In this document: positions 10,920 through 19,623 of the stretch, piece by piece | How the letters are laid out: each line of letters opens with the position of its first letter | Numbering within the stretch: the first letter of the stretch is position 1 | Assembly: GCA_002928735.1 (NCBI GenBank) | Contig: PERL01000007.1 | Location: 109,400 to 173,399, forward strand | Direction: 5' to 3' | Length of the DNA: 64,000 bases | Source of the DNA: Hyphomicrobium sp. | Lineage (GTDB): Bacteria > Pseudomonadota > Alphaproteobacteria > Rhizobiales > Hyphomicrobiaceae | The notes under the pieces: model-generated | The model's database searches: none | The model's input: only the letters and a program-made list of their open reading frames with translations | What the model was told of the DNA's origin: nothing | Translations under genes and position numbers: made by a program

Positions 10920-12362
10920 ATGGCGCGGAGCGGGCAGGGGGCCGGCCGGCTGCCTCAATGCCTCTCCACCTCCGTCACACGTCCTCACGCGCCCTGGATC
11001 ATCGGTGGCGGCGCCCTCATCGGCGCCGCCATTTTACTCGCATGGATGTCTCCGCGCTTCGCCTATGACATCGACCTGATGAATAAGCCGGTGCTCTGGT
11101 TCGCCGCCGGCCTCATCGCAGCGGGCCTGATCTACGCCGCCGCCACGCCGAACCTCATCGCCCATGCGCTTGATCGGCGCGACGCGTCCACGGCCGCCGT
11201 CCTTGCCATCATCATCGGCGCGGGACTTCTGGCCCGCCTCATCCTCTTTGCCAGCGAACCGGTCCTGGAGGACGACTTCTACCGCTATCTGTGGGACGGC
11301 TCGGCCACCGCGATCGGCAACAATCCCTATGCGGTCGCCCCCGCCGACGCGGCGGCCTCGGCCAAGCTCCCGCCCGATGCCGCCCAGGTCCTCGACCGCG
11401 TCGGCCACGCCGATCTGCGCACTGTCTATCCCCCCGTTGCCCAGCTGGCCTTCGCCGCGGCCCACCAGATCGCACCCTGGAGCCTCACCGCATGGCGCGG
11501 CATCGTGTTGGCATTGGATCTGGCCACGCTCGGGATCCTGCTCGTGCTTTTGAAAGACGCCGGCCGCTCTCCCATGTGGTCCGCGCTCTATTGGTGGAAC
11601 CCGCTCGTCATCTTTGCGCTGGCGAACGGCGCCCACATGGACGTCGTCGTTCTGCCGCCGCTCGTGCTGGCCCTGCTCCTCGCAGCCCGCGGCCGGACGG
11701 TCCTCGCCGCCGCCGCGCTTGCTGTGGCGATCGGAGCTAAGATCTGGCCGGTCCTGCTGCTGCCCCTCGTCCTGCGCCCCGCTCTCAAATCCCCCGCCCG
11801 CCTCATCGCAGCCACCAGCGTGCTAGCGGCCCTGCTCGCGCTGCAAGCCTGGCCGATCCTCGCTGCCGGCATCGATCAATCGTCGGGGTTCGTCGCCTAT
11901 GCGCAATCCTGGCAACGCAACAGCGCCTTGTTCCCGCTTATCGAGACGATGGCCTCATGGATCGTCGGCAGCGAAGCGGCCGGTTCAGTAAGCCGCGCGG
12001 CCTTGGCTCTCCTTTGTGGCGCCGTGGCCCTCGCGGTCGCATGGCGGCCCTATGTCACGACAGAGCAACTCATGACCCGGGCGGCCATCGTCGTGGCCAC
12101 GCTCCTTCTCGCGGCGCCCGCCCAATACCCCTGGTATCTGGTCTGGCTCGCTCCGTTTCTCCCGTTTTTGCCTTTACCGGGCCTGCTGCTGCTCGCCGGC
12201 ACCTTGCCCCTCTACTACACCGCGTTCCACTTCGCGCCGCGCCAGCAGATCGGCATCTATAACGGCATCGTCGTTTGGATCGCCTGGCTACCGGTATGGG
12301 CCCTGCTAACGCGCGATGTTTGGCGACGACGCCGCGCGGGCCGCCGGCTGATCTCGCCCTGA
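10920..12362 (+). CDS. GT-C type membrane glycosyltransferase (GT87/DUF2029-like)
   Basis: A 480-residue polytopic membrane protein with about eleven hydrophobic segments. Between the early helices it has the acidic loop EPVLEDDFYRYLWDG (residues about 119-133), typical of polyprenyl-phosphate-sugar dependent GT-C enzymes, where Asp/Glu residues bind metal and the donor. Later there are SALYWWNPLVIF and AAPAQYPWYLVWLAPF, both common in GT87-like mannosyltransferases. The donor and acceptor are unknown. The start at 10920 gives a 25-residue hydrophilic lead; a later start is possible. It closes the tpiA-pyrG run. Confidence 0.75.
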   Translation: MARSGQGAGRLPQCLSTSVTRPHAPWIIGGGALIGAAILLAWMSPRFAYDIDLMNKPVLWFAAGLIAAGLIYAAATPNLIAHALDRRDASTAAVLAIIIGAGLLARLILFASEPVLEDDFYRYLWDGSATAIGNNPYAVAPADAAASAKLPPDAAQVLDRVGHADLRTVYPPVAQLAFAAAHQIAPWSLTAWRGIVLALDLATLGILLVLLKDAGRSPMWSALYWWNPLVIFALANGAHMDVVVLPPLVLALLLAARGRTVLAAAALAVAIGAKIWPVLLLPLVLRPALKSPARLIAATSVLAALLALQAWPILAAGIDQSSGFVAYAQSWQRNSALFPLIETMASWIVGSEAAGSVSRAALALLCGAVALAVAWRPYVTTEQLMTRAAIVVATLLLAAPAQYPWYLVWLAPFLPFLPLPGLLLLAGTLPLYYTAFHFAPRQQIGIYNGIVVWIAWLPVWALLTRDVWRRRRAGRRLISP

Positions 12363-12410
12363 CGTGTCAGATCGATTGCCAGCCCACAGAGACTGCGCGC
12401 GGCCCCAGCT

Positions 12411-12974
12411 TCAGAGCGGGTTGATCAACAGCTTCACGAGACTGGTGTGCGGCTTTTTTGGCGGCTCTGGCCGCTTCATCGGCTGCTGCTTGGCCGTGCG
12501 CCGTGTCGGCGAGGTGTAGCGCACGCCGACAAGGAGGCCCTGCCGCCACATCACCTCGCAGTCGACCTCCAGCCGGTCGGCCGGCATGAACAGCGTGAAC
12601 TGATCCGGCACCCGGTCACGGGAAATGTTGCCGCCGCGCTGGGCCGCCACTTCCAATCGCGCGCCCGTCGAAGACGTATCGCGAATGGTGCATAGGATCG
12701 ACGCCGTAAGGCTAGAATGTACGATCTGAGCGCCAAGACGCGTGGGCGTCCGCCGCGCCCACCGTGCCTCTGACCCGGCCTGTACCTCTTGCGACAGCAT
12801 GCTTGGCTGCGAGGTCATGGCCATAGCGGGAGCCACCGGGCTGTCTGAAACGGGCGCAGCCGCCTCTGCAGCCTGCACGGGTTCGACAGGTGCCGTCGCG
12901 GCTGGAGCGCGCGGCGCAGGAGCGGATTGGCGCAACGCGGAACGCTGGCCGAATGTCGGAGTCTTAGGAAGCAT
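12411..12974 (-). CDS. PilZ domain protein
   Basis: About 187 residues. The C-terminal half matches a PilZ domain, a cyclic-di-GMP receptor fold: RRTPTRLGAQIV, then IRDTSSTGARLEV, then a hydrophobic core ending in DCEVMWRQGLLVGVRYTSP. The N-terminal third is Ala/Pro-rich and probably disordered. I chose the ATG at 12974, which has a good GAGGTG site eight bases upstream, over a GTG at 13007. The arginine pattern needed for c-di-GMP (RxxxR and D/NxSxxG) is present as RRxPxR and DTSSTG. Its partner is unknown; the adjacent acyl-CoA ligase is probably unrelated. Confidence 0.8.
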   Translation of the reverse strand: MLPKTPTFGQRSALRQSAPAPRAPAATAPVEPVQAAEAAAPVSDSPVAPAMAMTSQPSMLSQEVQAGSEARWARRTPTRLGAQIVHSSLTASILCTIRDTSSTGARLEVAAQRGGNISRDRVPDQFTLFMPADRLEVDCEVMWRQGLLVGVRYTSPTRRTAKQQPMKRPEPPKKPHTSLVKLLINPL

Positions 12975-13109
12975 CACCCACCTCGATGCAAGAAATACCG
13001 TCTTCACTGTAGTCGGAAGGCGTTTCGAGGCCGTTTGCAGATTTCCTAAATTTTTAAGTAACTCTTCGTTCTTTCACGGTTCGCAGACGCGCCGGGCCAA
13101 CCAGTGCCC

Positions 13110-14834
13110 TCAGCCAGACCTGTTTTGCAGTTCCTCGGCCTTCAGTTCCTTCTTCGACAACTTGCCGATCATCGTCTTCGGCAGGCTATCCCGGAACTCG
13201 ATGGCCGCGGGCATCTCAATCTTGGACAACTTCGGGCCCAAATGGCGCCGGATATCGTCTTCCGTCGCCGCGTGACCAGCCTTCAACTTGATGAACGCCT
13301 TTGGCGCCTCGCCCCTATTCGGGTCGGGGATGCCAATCACCGTCACCTCTTCGACTGCCGGATACTCGTAGATCGCCTCTTCAACCCGCCGCGGATAGAC
13401 GTTGTAGCCAGAGCAGATGATGAGATCCTTGATCCGGTCGACGATCTGGAAAAAGCCGTTCTCGTCCATGATGGCGACATCGCCCGTCCGCAGAAAGTCG
13501 CCCACGAACTGGTTGGCCGTCTCATCCGGCTTCTTCCAATATCCACGCATGACCTGCGGTCCCTTGATGCACAACTCCCCGCGTTCGCCCGGCGCCACCG
13601 GCAACGTCGGGTCGCCAAGATTGCGCAGGGACACGATCGTGCCGGGCAGGGGCAAGCCGATGGACCCGGGCGGCGGAGGCACACCTTCGATCGGATTGCA
13701 CGTCACAACGGGCGAGGCCTCAGAAAGTCCATAGCCTTCGACGAGTTTGCACCCCGTCGTCGCTTCGAACTTCTGCTTCACTTCCAAGGGAAGCGGTGCG
13801 CCGCCCGACAAACAGAATTTCAGCGATGTCAGGTCGTAGGACTTGATCTTCGGATGGTTCTGGATCGCGTTAAAGAGCGTCGGCACGCCCGGCATGATGG
13901 TGGGCTTCACCTTTGCGATCAGCGCCAGTCCCTCATCCAGCGTAAAGCGCGGCATCATCACGATTTCGGCGGCTTTTGCGATGCCGAAATTCATGACAAC
14001 AGTCATCGCGAACACGTGGAAGAACGGCAGCACGCCCATCACGCGCTCTTGGCCCTGTCCAAGATCGGGCGCCCACATCATCACCTGCCGCGTATTGCGG
14101 GTCAGGTTCGCGTGCGTCAGCATCGCACCCTTCGGCGTTCCCGTGGTGCCGCCCGTGTATTGCAGGACAGCGATGTCTTGTTCGGGATCGATGGCCACCG
14201 GCGCGGGCTTGGCGCCTTTCACCAGCATGGCACTTTCCAGCACGATGTGCTGCGCGGCCGCCGAGGCTTTTGGCTTGGCGATCTGCTTGCGCTTGAACAG
14301 TTTGAACAACGTGCTCTTGGGCGACGGCAGCAGATGGGCAAACGAGCACACGATAGCCCGCGGCAGGACGCCTTTCGTCAGCAGCGCATCCACCTTCTCA
14401 AACAGCATTTGAAGGTCGAGCGTCACCATGATCTCGGTCTCGCTGTCCTTCACCTGGAAGGTCAGTTCCTCGACCGTGTAGAGCGGATTGTAATTGACGA
14501 CCGTGGCGCCTGCTTTCAGTGCCGCATAATAGTAAACGATGAAGGTCGGCGAATTGGGCAGAAACAGTCCGACCTTGGTTCCTTTGCGCACGCCGAGACG
14601 TTGGAGCCCCGCCGCCGCCGCATCAACCGTGGCGCCCATCTCGGCATAAGAGGTGATCCGCCCGAAGAAATTCGTGCACGGGCGCTTAGGGTAGGCGCGC
14701 ACGGCATCGTCCAAGAGACTGAAGACTGGGCCATCGGGAATCTCAGCGAACCAGTCGACATTCGAAGGATAGCGGCGCAGCCACGCATGGGGTGCGGCAC
14801 TGTCGATCGGGGTGGAAGGAGCCATCTCGGTCAT
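13110..14834 (-). CDS. Long-chain acyl-CoA ligase (AMP-forming)
   Basis: Activates a fatty acid to its acyl-CoA by an acyl-adenylate. The adenylate-forming signature TGGTTGTPKGAM, the GYGLSEASPV motif, TGDVAIMDENGFF and the C-terminal catalytic Lys in PKTMIGKLSKKEL are all present. The start at 14834 (574 residues) has a GCAGGTG site; the 10-residue longer form lacks one. It belongs to the FadD-like family, but the acyl chain preference cannot be read. It faces the acyl carrier protein gene across a 480-base divergent region, so a link to lipid remodelling is plausible. Confidence 0.9.
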   Translation of the reverse strand: MTEMAPSTPIDSAAPHAWLRRYPSNVDWFAEIPDGPVFSLLDDAVRAYPKRPCTNFFGRITSYAEMGATVDAAAAGLQRLGVRKGTKVGLFLPNSPTFIVYYYAALKAGATVVNYNPLYTVEELTFQVKDSETEIMVTLDLQMLFEKVDALLTKGVLPRAIVCSFAHLLPSPKSTLFKLFKRKQIAKPKASAAAQHIVLESAMLVKGAKPAPVAIDPEQDIAVLQYTGGTTGTPKGAMLTHANLTRNTRQVMMWAPDLGQGQERVMGVLPFFHVFAMTVVMNFGIAKAAEIVMMPRFTLDEGLALIAKVKPTIMPGVPTLFNAIQNHPKIKSYDLTSLKFCLSGGAPLPLEVKQKFEATTGCKLVEGYGLSEASPVVTCNPIEGVPPPPGSIGLPLPGTIVSLRNLGDPTLPVAPGERGELCIKGPQVMRGYWKKPDETANQFVGDFLRTGDVAIMDENGFFQIVDRIKDLIICSGYNVYPRRVEEAIYEYPAVEEVTVIGIPDPNRGEAPKAFIKLKAGHAATEDDIRRHLGPKLSKIEMPAAIEFRDSLPKTMIGKLSKKELKAEELQNRSG

Positions 14835-15315
14835 CACCTGCCTGCCAATGGGTTGACGCAGCACACTTTTTCAGTCGATGCGCGGCCCATGGCGCCGCCG
14901 GTCTTGTGGTCCTTGATACAACTTGGCCCGATGCGGCGCCAAGACCACTTCTCTCCGCTGCTGAACAATGCTCGAAAGCAGCCCGTAGGGCCTAGCTCAC
15001 CGGCACCATTGAACACTTTTTCATGGTTTCGGACTAGACCAATGACGAGCCAGGGGCATCGAACCTGGGGACGGCTGTGTCGGCCGGCCTGACGCCGGCG
15101 CCAGTTTGCCGGACACGGAAGGTCTGCGGTGGCCATCGACGGCACTGGAGGGCATTTGCTCCGTGTAGCCGGGCTTTGGTCGGCTGGACTTGGAATGCCT
15201 TTAAGGTTATGTGACGGCCTAGCTTGTTGCGAAATCTGTCGTGACCTAGGAACAGATTAGGGAACCTGTATCCAGTGCCGGCCTTCAAGGGGCGGGGACT
15301 GGTGTGGAGAGCGAT
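14835..15315. other. Intergenic divergent region, about 480 bases
   Basis: This lies between the acyl-CoA ligase (minus) and the acyl carrier protein (plus). No frame with a ribosome site and coding bias was found; the open frames are short or are continuations of antisense frames. It presumably holds two divergent promoters. I did not find a convincing -35/-10 pair or a clear operator. Confidence 0.4.
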
Positions 15316-15585
15316 ATGGACGAAGTGGCGACCAAGATCATCGAGATCCTCAAGAAGCACATGAAGGAACCTCGTGACGACATTTCGCTTTCGACGCAGC
15401 TGACGGATCTCAAGATCGAATCGCTCGACCTCGCGATGATCGTGTTCGACATCGAAGACACCTTCGGTATCGAGATCCCTTACAACGCCAACGAAGACGT
15501 TGAAGACTTCAAAACCGTCGGCTCCGTGGTCGATCGCGTGAAGTCGCTGATGGCTGGCGGCCCCGCCGCCGCCGCGAAGGCCTGA
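15316..15585 (+). CDS. Acyl carrier protein, specialised
   Basis: About 89 residues, helical and acidic. The phosphopantetheine serine is Ser36 in KIESLDLAMI, where the usual DSL is replaced by ESL. The following IVFDIEDTFGIEIP is the standard helix II region. I chose ATG 15316, which has GGAG six bases upstream, over the GTG at 15304. The next gene, 130 bases downstream, is a NodE/FabF-type ketosynthase, so this ACP probably serves a dedicated acyl chain, as NodF or similar secondary ACPs do in Hyphomicrobiales. It is not the AcpXL type. Confidence 0.88.
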   Translation: MDEVATKIIEILKKHMKEPRDDISLSTQLTDLKIESLDLAMIVFDIEDTFGIEIPYNANEDVEDFKTVGSVVDRVKSLMAGGPAAAAKA

Positions 15586-15715
15586 TGTTGGCCGGGACGG
15601 CATCAGCCGTCCCATCGCTCGCGCCAGCAAACGATTTCTGCCCGGCAGCGAAGCGTCATCGTGCGAATGAAAATTTTGCGGTCCGGCATCCGCCGGCCAA
15701 AGCGTGAGTCTTGTC

Positions 15716-16954
15716 ATGTCCGAAGCAAAGCGCCGCGTCGTCATTACCGGGATGGGCGCCGTCACGCCGATCGGCACCACGGTCGATGAATTCTGGGCCA
15801 GCCTCCGCGCCGGCAAGTCGGGGGTCAGCGAATTGGGCGGCTTCCCGCTCGAAGATCTAAAAATCCTCATCGCCGCCCAGATCAAGGACCTCGACCACAA
15901 GGCCCGCCTCAAGCACTTCAAGCGCGATCGCATCATTTCGCTCGCCGACCGCTACTCATGGTTCGCAGCCATCGCCGCCGACGAAGCCGTGCGCATGTCC
16001 GGCCTCGAGATGCCGATTGCCGACCCCTATCGCTCGGCCTGCATCATCGGCTCCGGCGCCGGAGGCCTCGTCACCTTTGAGACCGCCTACCGCGATCTCT
16101 TCATCTTGAACAAGCGCGCCACGCACCCCCTCACACTGTTGCGCATCATCGGCTCCTCGGCCGCCGCCCACGTCGGCATCGAATTCGGCGTCAAGGGCCC
16201 GACGTTCGCCACCTGCTCGGCGTGCTCGACCGCCACGCACGCCATCGGCATCGCCCGCGACTACATCCAGAGCGGCATGGTCGATGTCGCCATCGCCGGC
16301 GCCTCCGAGAGCGTCATCAACTACGGCACCATGAAAGCCTGGCAGGCGCTCCACGTCCTCTCGCCGGAAGGCTGCTTCCCCTTCGCCAAGAAGCGCAACG
16401 GCACCGTGCTCGGTGAAGGCGCCGGTATCCTGGTCATGGAAAGCCTCGAACACGCCCAGGCGCGCGGCGCCACCATCCTCGCCGAACTCGTCGGCTACGG
16501 CATGGCCTCCGACAGCCAGGACATGGTCAAGCCCACCGTCGAGGGCCCCTCTGTCGCCATGCAGAACGCGCTGAACGACGCCGGCCTCAAGCCTGACGCC
16601 ATCCAGTATCTCAATGCCCATGGCACCGCGACCATGGACAACGACATCAACGAGACCAAGGCGATCAAGAACGTCTTCGGCGAGCACGCCTACAAGCTCG
16701 CCATCTCGTCGACGAAGTCCATGCACGGACACCCGCTGGGTGCCGGCGGCGGCATCGAAGCCGTGGCCTGCATCAAGGCCATGCAAGAGAGCTGGGTTCC
16801 TCCGACCATTGGCCTCGACGAGCCGGGCGAGGGTTGCGACCTCGACTATGTCCCCAACGTCGGCCGCGACCTCAAAGTCACCCACGCCATGTCGAACTCG
16901 TTCGCGTTCGGCGGCCTCAACGCCGTGCTCGTATTCGGCCCCCCGCCCGCCTGA
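15716..16954 (+). CDS. Beta-ketoacyl-ACP synthase, FabF/NodE-like
   Basis: Condensing enzyme of thiolase fold. The catalytic Cys is in TCSACSTATHAIG, and the two His are in NAHGTATMDND and MHGHPLGAGGG, so the Cys-His-His triad is complete. The length of about 412 residues is that of FabF. The N-terminus RRVVITGMGAVTPIG fits the start at ATG 15716 better than the upstream GTG 15704. Together with the ACP just before it, it probably elongates a special acyl chain; the substrate is not readable from sequence. Confidence 0.9.
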   Translation: MSEAKRRVVITGMGAVTPIGTTVDEFWASLRAGKSGVSELGGFPLEDLKILIAAQIKDLDHKARLKHFKRDRIISLADRYSWFAAIAADEAVRMSGLEMPIADPYRSACIIGSGAGGLVTFETAYRDLFILNKRATHPLTLLRIIGSSAAAHVGIEFGVKGPTFATCSACSTATHAIGIARDYIQSGMVDVAIAGASESVINYGTMKAWQALHVLSPEGCFPFAKKRNGTVLGEGAGILVMESLEHAQARGATILAELVGYGMASDSQDMVKPTVEGPSVAMQNALNDAGLKPDAIQYLNAHGTATMDNDINETKAIKNVFGEHAYKLAISSTKSMHGHPLGAGGGIEAVACIKAMQESWVPPTIGLDEPGEGCDLDYVPNVGRDLKVTHAMSNSFAFGGLNAVLVFGPPPA

Positions 16955-17096
16955 TCGGGCCGAACGACCACAAGTCCATGTTTTACGATGTCGAAGATTG
17001 AGGTTCGCCAATTCATCGGCGCAGCATCTAAAAAGTTCCGTGCCTAAAGCGAGATCGCCATCCCAACGAGCAACACGAATTGGCCGTGCTTAGCGA

Positions 17097-17750
17097 TCAG
17101 CTAAAGCCGAGACGTCGTATCTTCGTTGCGTACTCAGTGAGGGCCACCAGTATAAATAGAGGGATGGAGAGCTCGAGTACCTCTTCGAGAAGCTGCAAAG
17201 CGATGACAGAATGGTCTGTAAGCTCAGCGCCGATATATCCAAACTTGCGTCTGGGCCCATCAATCAGCTTAGAAAGGGCTGCGGCAAGTATGGCAAGGAT
17301 CGAAGCCATGGCGCAAGAAGACGCAGCTTTTGCCTCGACCAGGAGGTTCTTTAGATGGACCGTTGCCACTTTGAAGGCAACGAAGGCACCGAAAGCCAGC
17401 AGAGAAAATCCGTAAATAGTCTGCAACCAAGAAATATCGGGGTTCAAGAGGAACTCCCACTTGGTGATTTTTGCGTCCGTGAAGCGTGCGTCAAAATCAA
17501 GCTCACGCATAGCAAGCAGAACGATTAGCCAGAAAATCCATTTGAGCTGGGCGTATAGCCGATAGGCGAGAATGTAGATCAGTGCTGCGACGTATGCAGC
17601 CAACGTTGTAAGTTCGATCCAGGAGTCCTCTTTCTTGAGAGACGTTTGCACCTCCAGCGGGGCCAAAAGAGATAGGATGTAGATTGCCGCCACTGCGGCG
17701 ATCACGAGTCCAATCTTCATGTGAGCAGACCAAAAAACCTTGTCGTGCAT
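17097..17750 (-). CDS. Hypothetical membrane protein
   Basis: A 217-residue protein with about five hydrophobic segments (GLVIAAVAAIYILSLLAPL, TLAAYVAALIYILAY, WIFWLIVLLAMRELD, TIYGFSLLAFGAFVAF and a C-terminal LELSIPLFILVALTEYA). The ATG at 17750 has a strong GGGGAG seven bases upstream, better than the longer frame to 17816. Base composition is lower in GC than its neighbours. It is convergent with the ketosynthase gene. No family is recognised, and nothing in the context points to a function. Confidence 0.7.
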   Translation of the reverse strand: MHDKVFWSAHMKIGLVIAAVAAIYILSLLAPLEVQTSLKKEDSWIELTTLAAYVAALIYILAYRLYAQLKWIFWLIVLLAMRELDFDARFTDAKITKWEFLLNPDISWLQTIYGFSLLAFGAFVAFKVATVHLKNLLVEAKAASSCAMASILAILAAALSKLIDGPRRKFGYIGAELTDHSVIALQLLEEVLELSIPLFILVALTEYATKIRRLGFS

Positions 17751-18071
17751 AAAACTACTCCCCACCCTCCCAGCGTCGTAAGTTGCCTTGAAGTCGAACG
17801 CAAGAAATCCAGGCAACGCCGTCCATGGCAGAGTCGGGCAGGGTGCGGTGCAACATCGGCACGTTCCCTTCCGTCACCAGCCAATTGGGTGTGGATACTC
17901 AGTTTTTTCGATCGGGTCGCCGCGATCGCAGCCTTCCGGGTTGGGAATGTTCGTACCGGCACTTACTCCCGCCCTATGGTCGCTCATATCAGCCACAGCT
18001 CTTGAAGGATCGCCATTCTGGTGACAGACTATCGCTTATGGCTCGGTCAGCGGGAGCCGCTGGAGGATTGA
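17751..18071. other. Intergenic divergent region, about 320 bases
   Basis: This separates the hypothetical membrane protein (minus) from the cyclophilin-like gene (plus). No credible coding frame was seen. It may hold both promoters; a short T-run with TTTTTTCG near 17903 is present but not diagnostic. Confidence 0.35.
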
Positions 18072-18446
18072 GTGCGTGAGGTCCTGATTCATGCAGGGGG
18101 TATAGCAATACGCGCCCGTCTGTTGCAGACCCCGACTGCTGATGAAATCTGGCGATCATTGCCAATTCACGGTTCAGCACTCACCTGGGGACCGGAGATC
18201 TATTTCCACACCACTCTCCAGTCCGAAGCCGAGCCAGAGGCGCGGGACGTGGTCAGTCTAGGCGAGATCGTTTTCTGGCCCCAAGGGGAAGCGATCGCAA
18301 TAGCCTTCGGCCCCACGCCATTGTCGCGTAATGGGGAGTTGCGGCTCGCCGCGCCGTGCAATATCTGGGCGCATGCTCTTGACGACGTCGCCAAGCTCCG
18401 CTCCGTTCATGCTGGCGAAGCTATTTCGGTATCGATGGCGCCATGA
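18072..18446 (+). CDS. Cyclophilin-like fold protein (Cyclophil_like family)
   Basis: A 124-residue protein matching the small bacterial cyclophilin-like family (TM1367-type). Diagnostic runs are PTADEIWRSLPIHGSALTWGPEIYF, then VSLGEIVFWPQGEAIAIAFGPTPLS and a GELRLAAPCNIWAH tail. The family has a cyclophilin barrel but usually no isomerase active site; its cellular role is unsettled. The start is GTG at 18072, supported by GGAGG five bases before it. It converges with the ELM1-like gene. Confidence 0.75.
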   Translation: MREVLIHAGGIAIRARLLQTPTADEIWRSLPIHGSALTWGPEIYFHTTLQSEAEPEARDVVSLGEIVFWPQGEAIAIAFGPTPLSRNGELRLAAPCNIWAHALDDVAKLRSVHAGEAISVSMAP

Positions 18447-18477
18447 ACGCCTGACCGCTTGTCTGCACCACCGCCGG

Positions 18478-19521
18478 CTAAGACACGTTGGAGATTTTCG
18501 GGAAGACGCCGGGCAATCGGTCGGCTAGCAGGCGCGCCAATTCGGCCTGAGGATTTTCTAAAAGCGGATTGACCTCACGCAACGCCGACGTGAACCGCTC
18601 CGGCGTGATGTCGACGAGGTCAATCTCGCGGAACAAATTGCGGTCCTCCAGCCAGCGCCGGTATTCCAACTCCTTCGGGGGCAGAGCCATCTGCTTGGGT
18701 TTCAAAACGATCGTTGGTCTGCGCATCCAGATGGCTTCGGAAACCATGGCGCTGGAATCGGAGGTGACCACGATCGCTCCGCTCTCGGCGAACAGCGCGC
18801 CGAGCGTCCCCGACCCCGCCGTCCTCACGTCGACGAAGCGAAGGATGGTTCCGCCGGGCTTGGCCGCCAAGGCCGCGATACGGTCGCTGACGCCCGCTGG
18901 CGTGCGCCGCGAGTTCGAAACGATCCACGCAAGGCCCAGACGCAGCCGCGTCTCGCCCAGAAACGTCAGCAGGTGAGTCCACTCCCGCTCGTCGAACCGC
19001 CCATCGCCGGATGGTCCTCCGACAAGCAACCCCGCGACCCGAGGCAACCGCCGGTGGTCGAGAACGGCGGAGGGCAGCAACGCCGGATCGCCGGCTGCGG
19101 GTTTCAAGATGCGCACCTGGTTCGGCGCGGCGTTGTCCGTCGTGTACGAGTTGAGCGCCAGCGTAAAATCGGCAGCCATGAAGCGCCGCAGCGACCCGAA
19201 AAAGATATTCGGTGTGCCCGTGAGCCGCGCCAAAGCGATGTTGGCTGCAATCGTATCGCCACCGGCGGATACGATAAGATCGGCTTTCGGCACCGATGCG
19301 GCATCGATGCCGTAGACCAACTTCAGAACGGTTGCTGGGGAGACTGAGCGGTTGACCATCCAGCTCACAGCCCGTGCCGGAACTAGCTTAGACCGCTCAA
19401 CCGCCACCCACATCGCGTTGACGGCTTGGATCCGAGCCAACGCATTGCAAACGCCCTCCGAGCAGTGGAAATGGCCCGGCGTGCCGTCGGTCAGCAGGAG
19501 GACGTCCATCGTGTCAGCCAT
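18478..19521 (-). CDS. ELM1-like protein (mitochondrial fission ELM1 family, PF06258-type)
   Basis: A 347-residue protein of the family also known from alphaproteobacteria as ELM1-like, with a GT-B-like fold. Recognisable blocks are LTDGTPGHFHCSEGV, then LIVSAGGDTIAANIALARLTGTPNIFFGSLRR, then VTSDSSAMVSEAIWMRRPTIVLKPK. The function in bacteria is unclear; a glycosyltransferase-like role in surface glycan synthesis is a reasonable guess. It is the last gene of a minus-strand group with the nucleotidyltransferase/NDPK-like gene and the P-loop gene, separated by about 100 bases. Confidence 0.75.
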   Translation of the reverse strand: MADTMDVLLLTDGTPGHFHCSEGVCNALARIQAVNAMWVAVERSKLVPARAVSWMVNRSVSPATVLKLVYGIDAASVPKADLIVSAGGDTIAANIALARLTGTPNIFFGSLRRFMAADFTLALNSYTTDNAAPNQVRILKPAAGDPALLPSAVLDHRRLPRVAGLLVGGPSGDGRFDEREWTHLLTFLGETRLRLGLAWIVSNSRRTPAGVSDRIAALAAKPGGTILRFVDVRTAGSGTLGALFAESGAIVVTSDSSAMVSEAIWMRRPTIVLKPKQMALPPKELEYRRWLEDRNLFREIDLVDITPERFTSALREVNPLLENPQAELARLLADRLPGVFPKISNVS

Positions 19522-19623
19522 TGCCGATGCTGTTGTCGGTTTGATTTGAGCGACCTTTCATGCAGAGTAAGGGCAACATCAGGGCCAACGACCTATGCCG
19601 GCAAGGCATGCTCTGGTCGAGGC

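Noticed and set aside
13104..15092. A 662-codon plus-strand open frame
   Set aside because: It lies antisense to the acyl-CoA ligase, has arginine-rich text without domains, and is a by-product of the high GC and strong codon bias of the minus-strand gene.
15034..15936. A 300-codon minus-strand frame over the ACP and ketosynthase starts
   Set aside because: It is antisense to two clearly coding genes.
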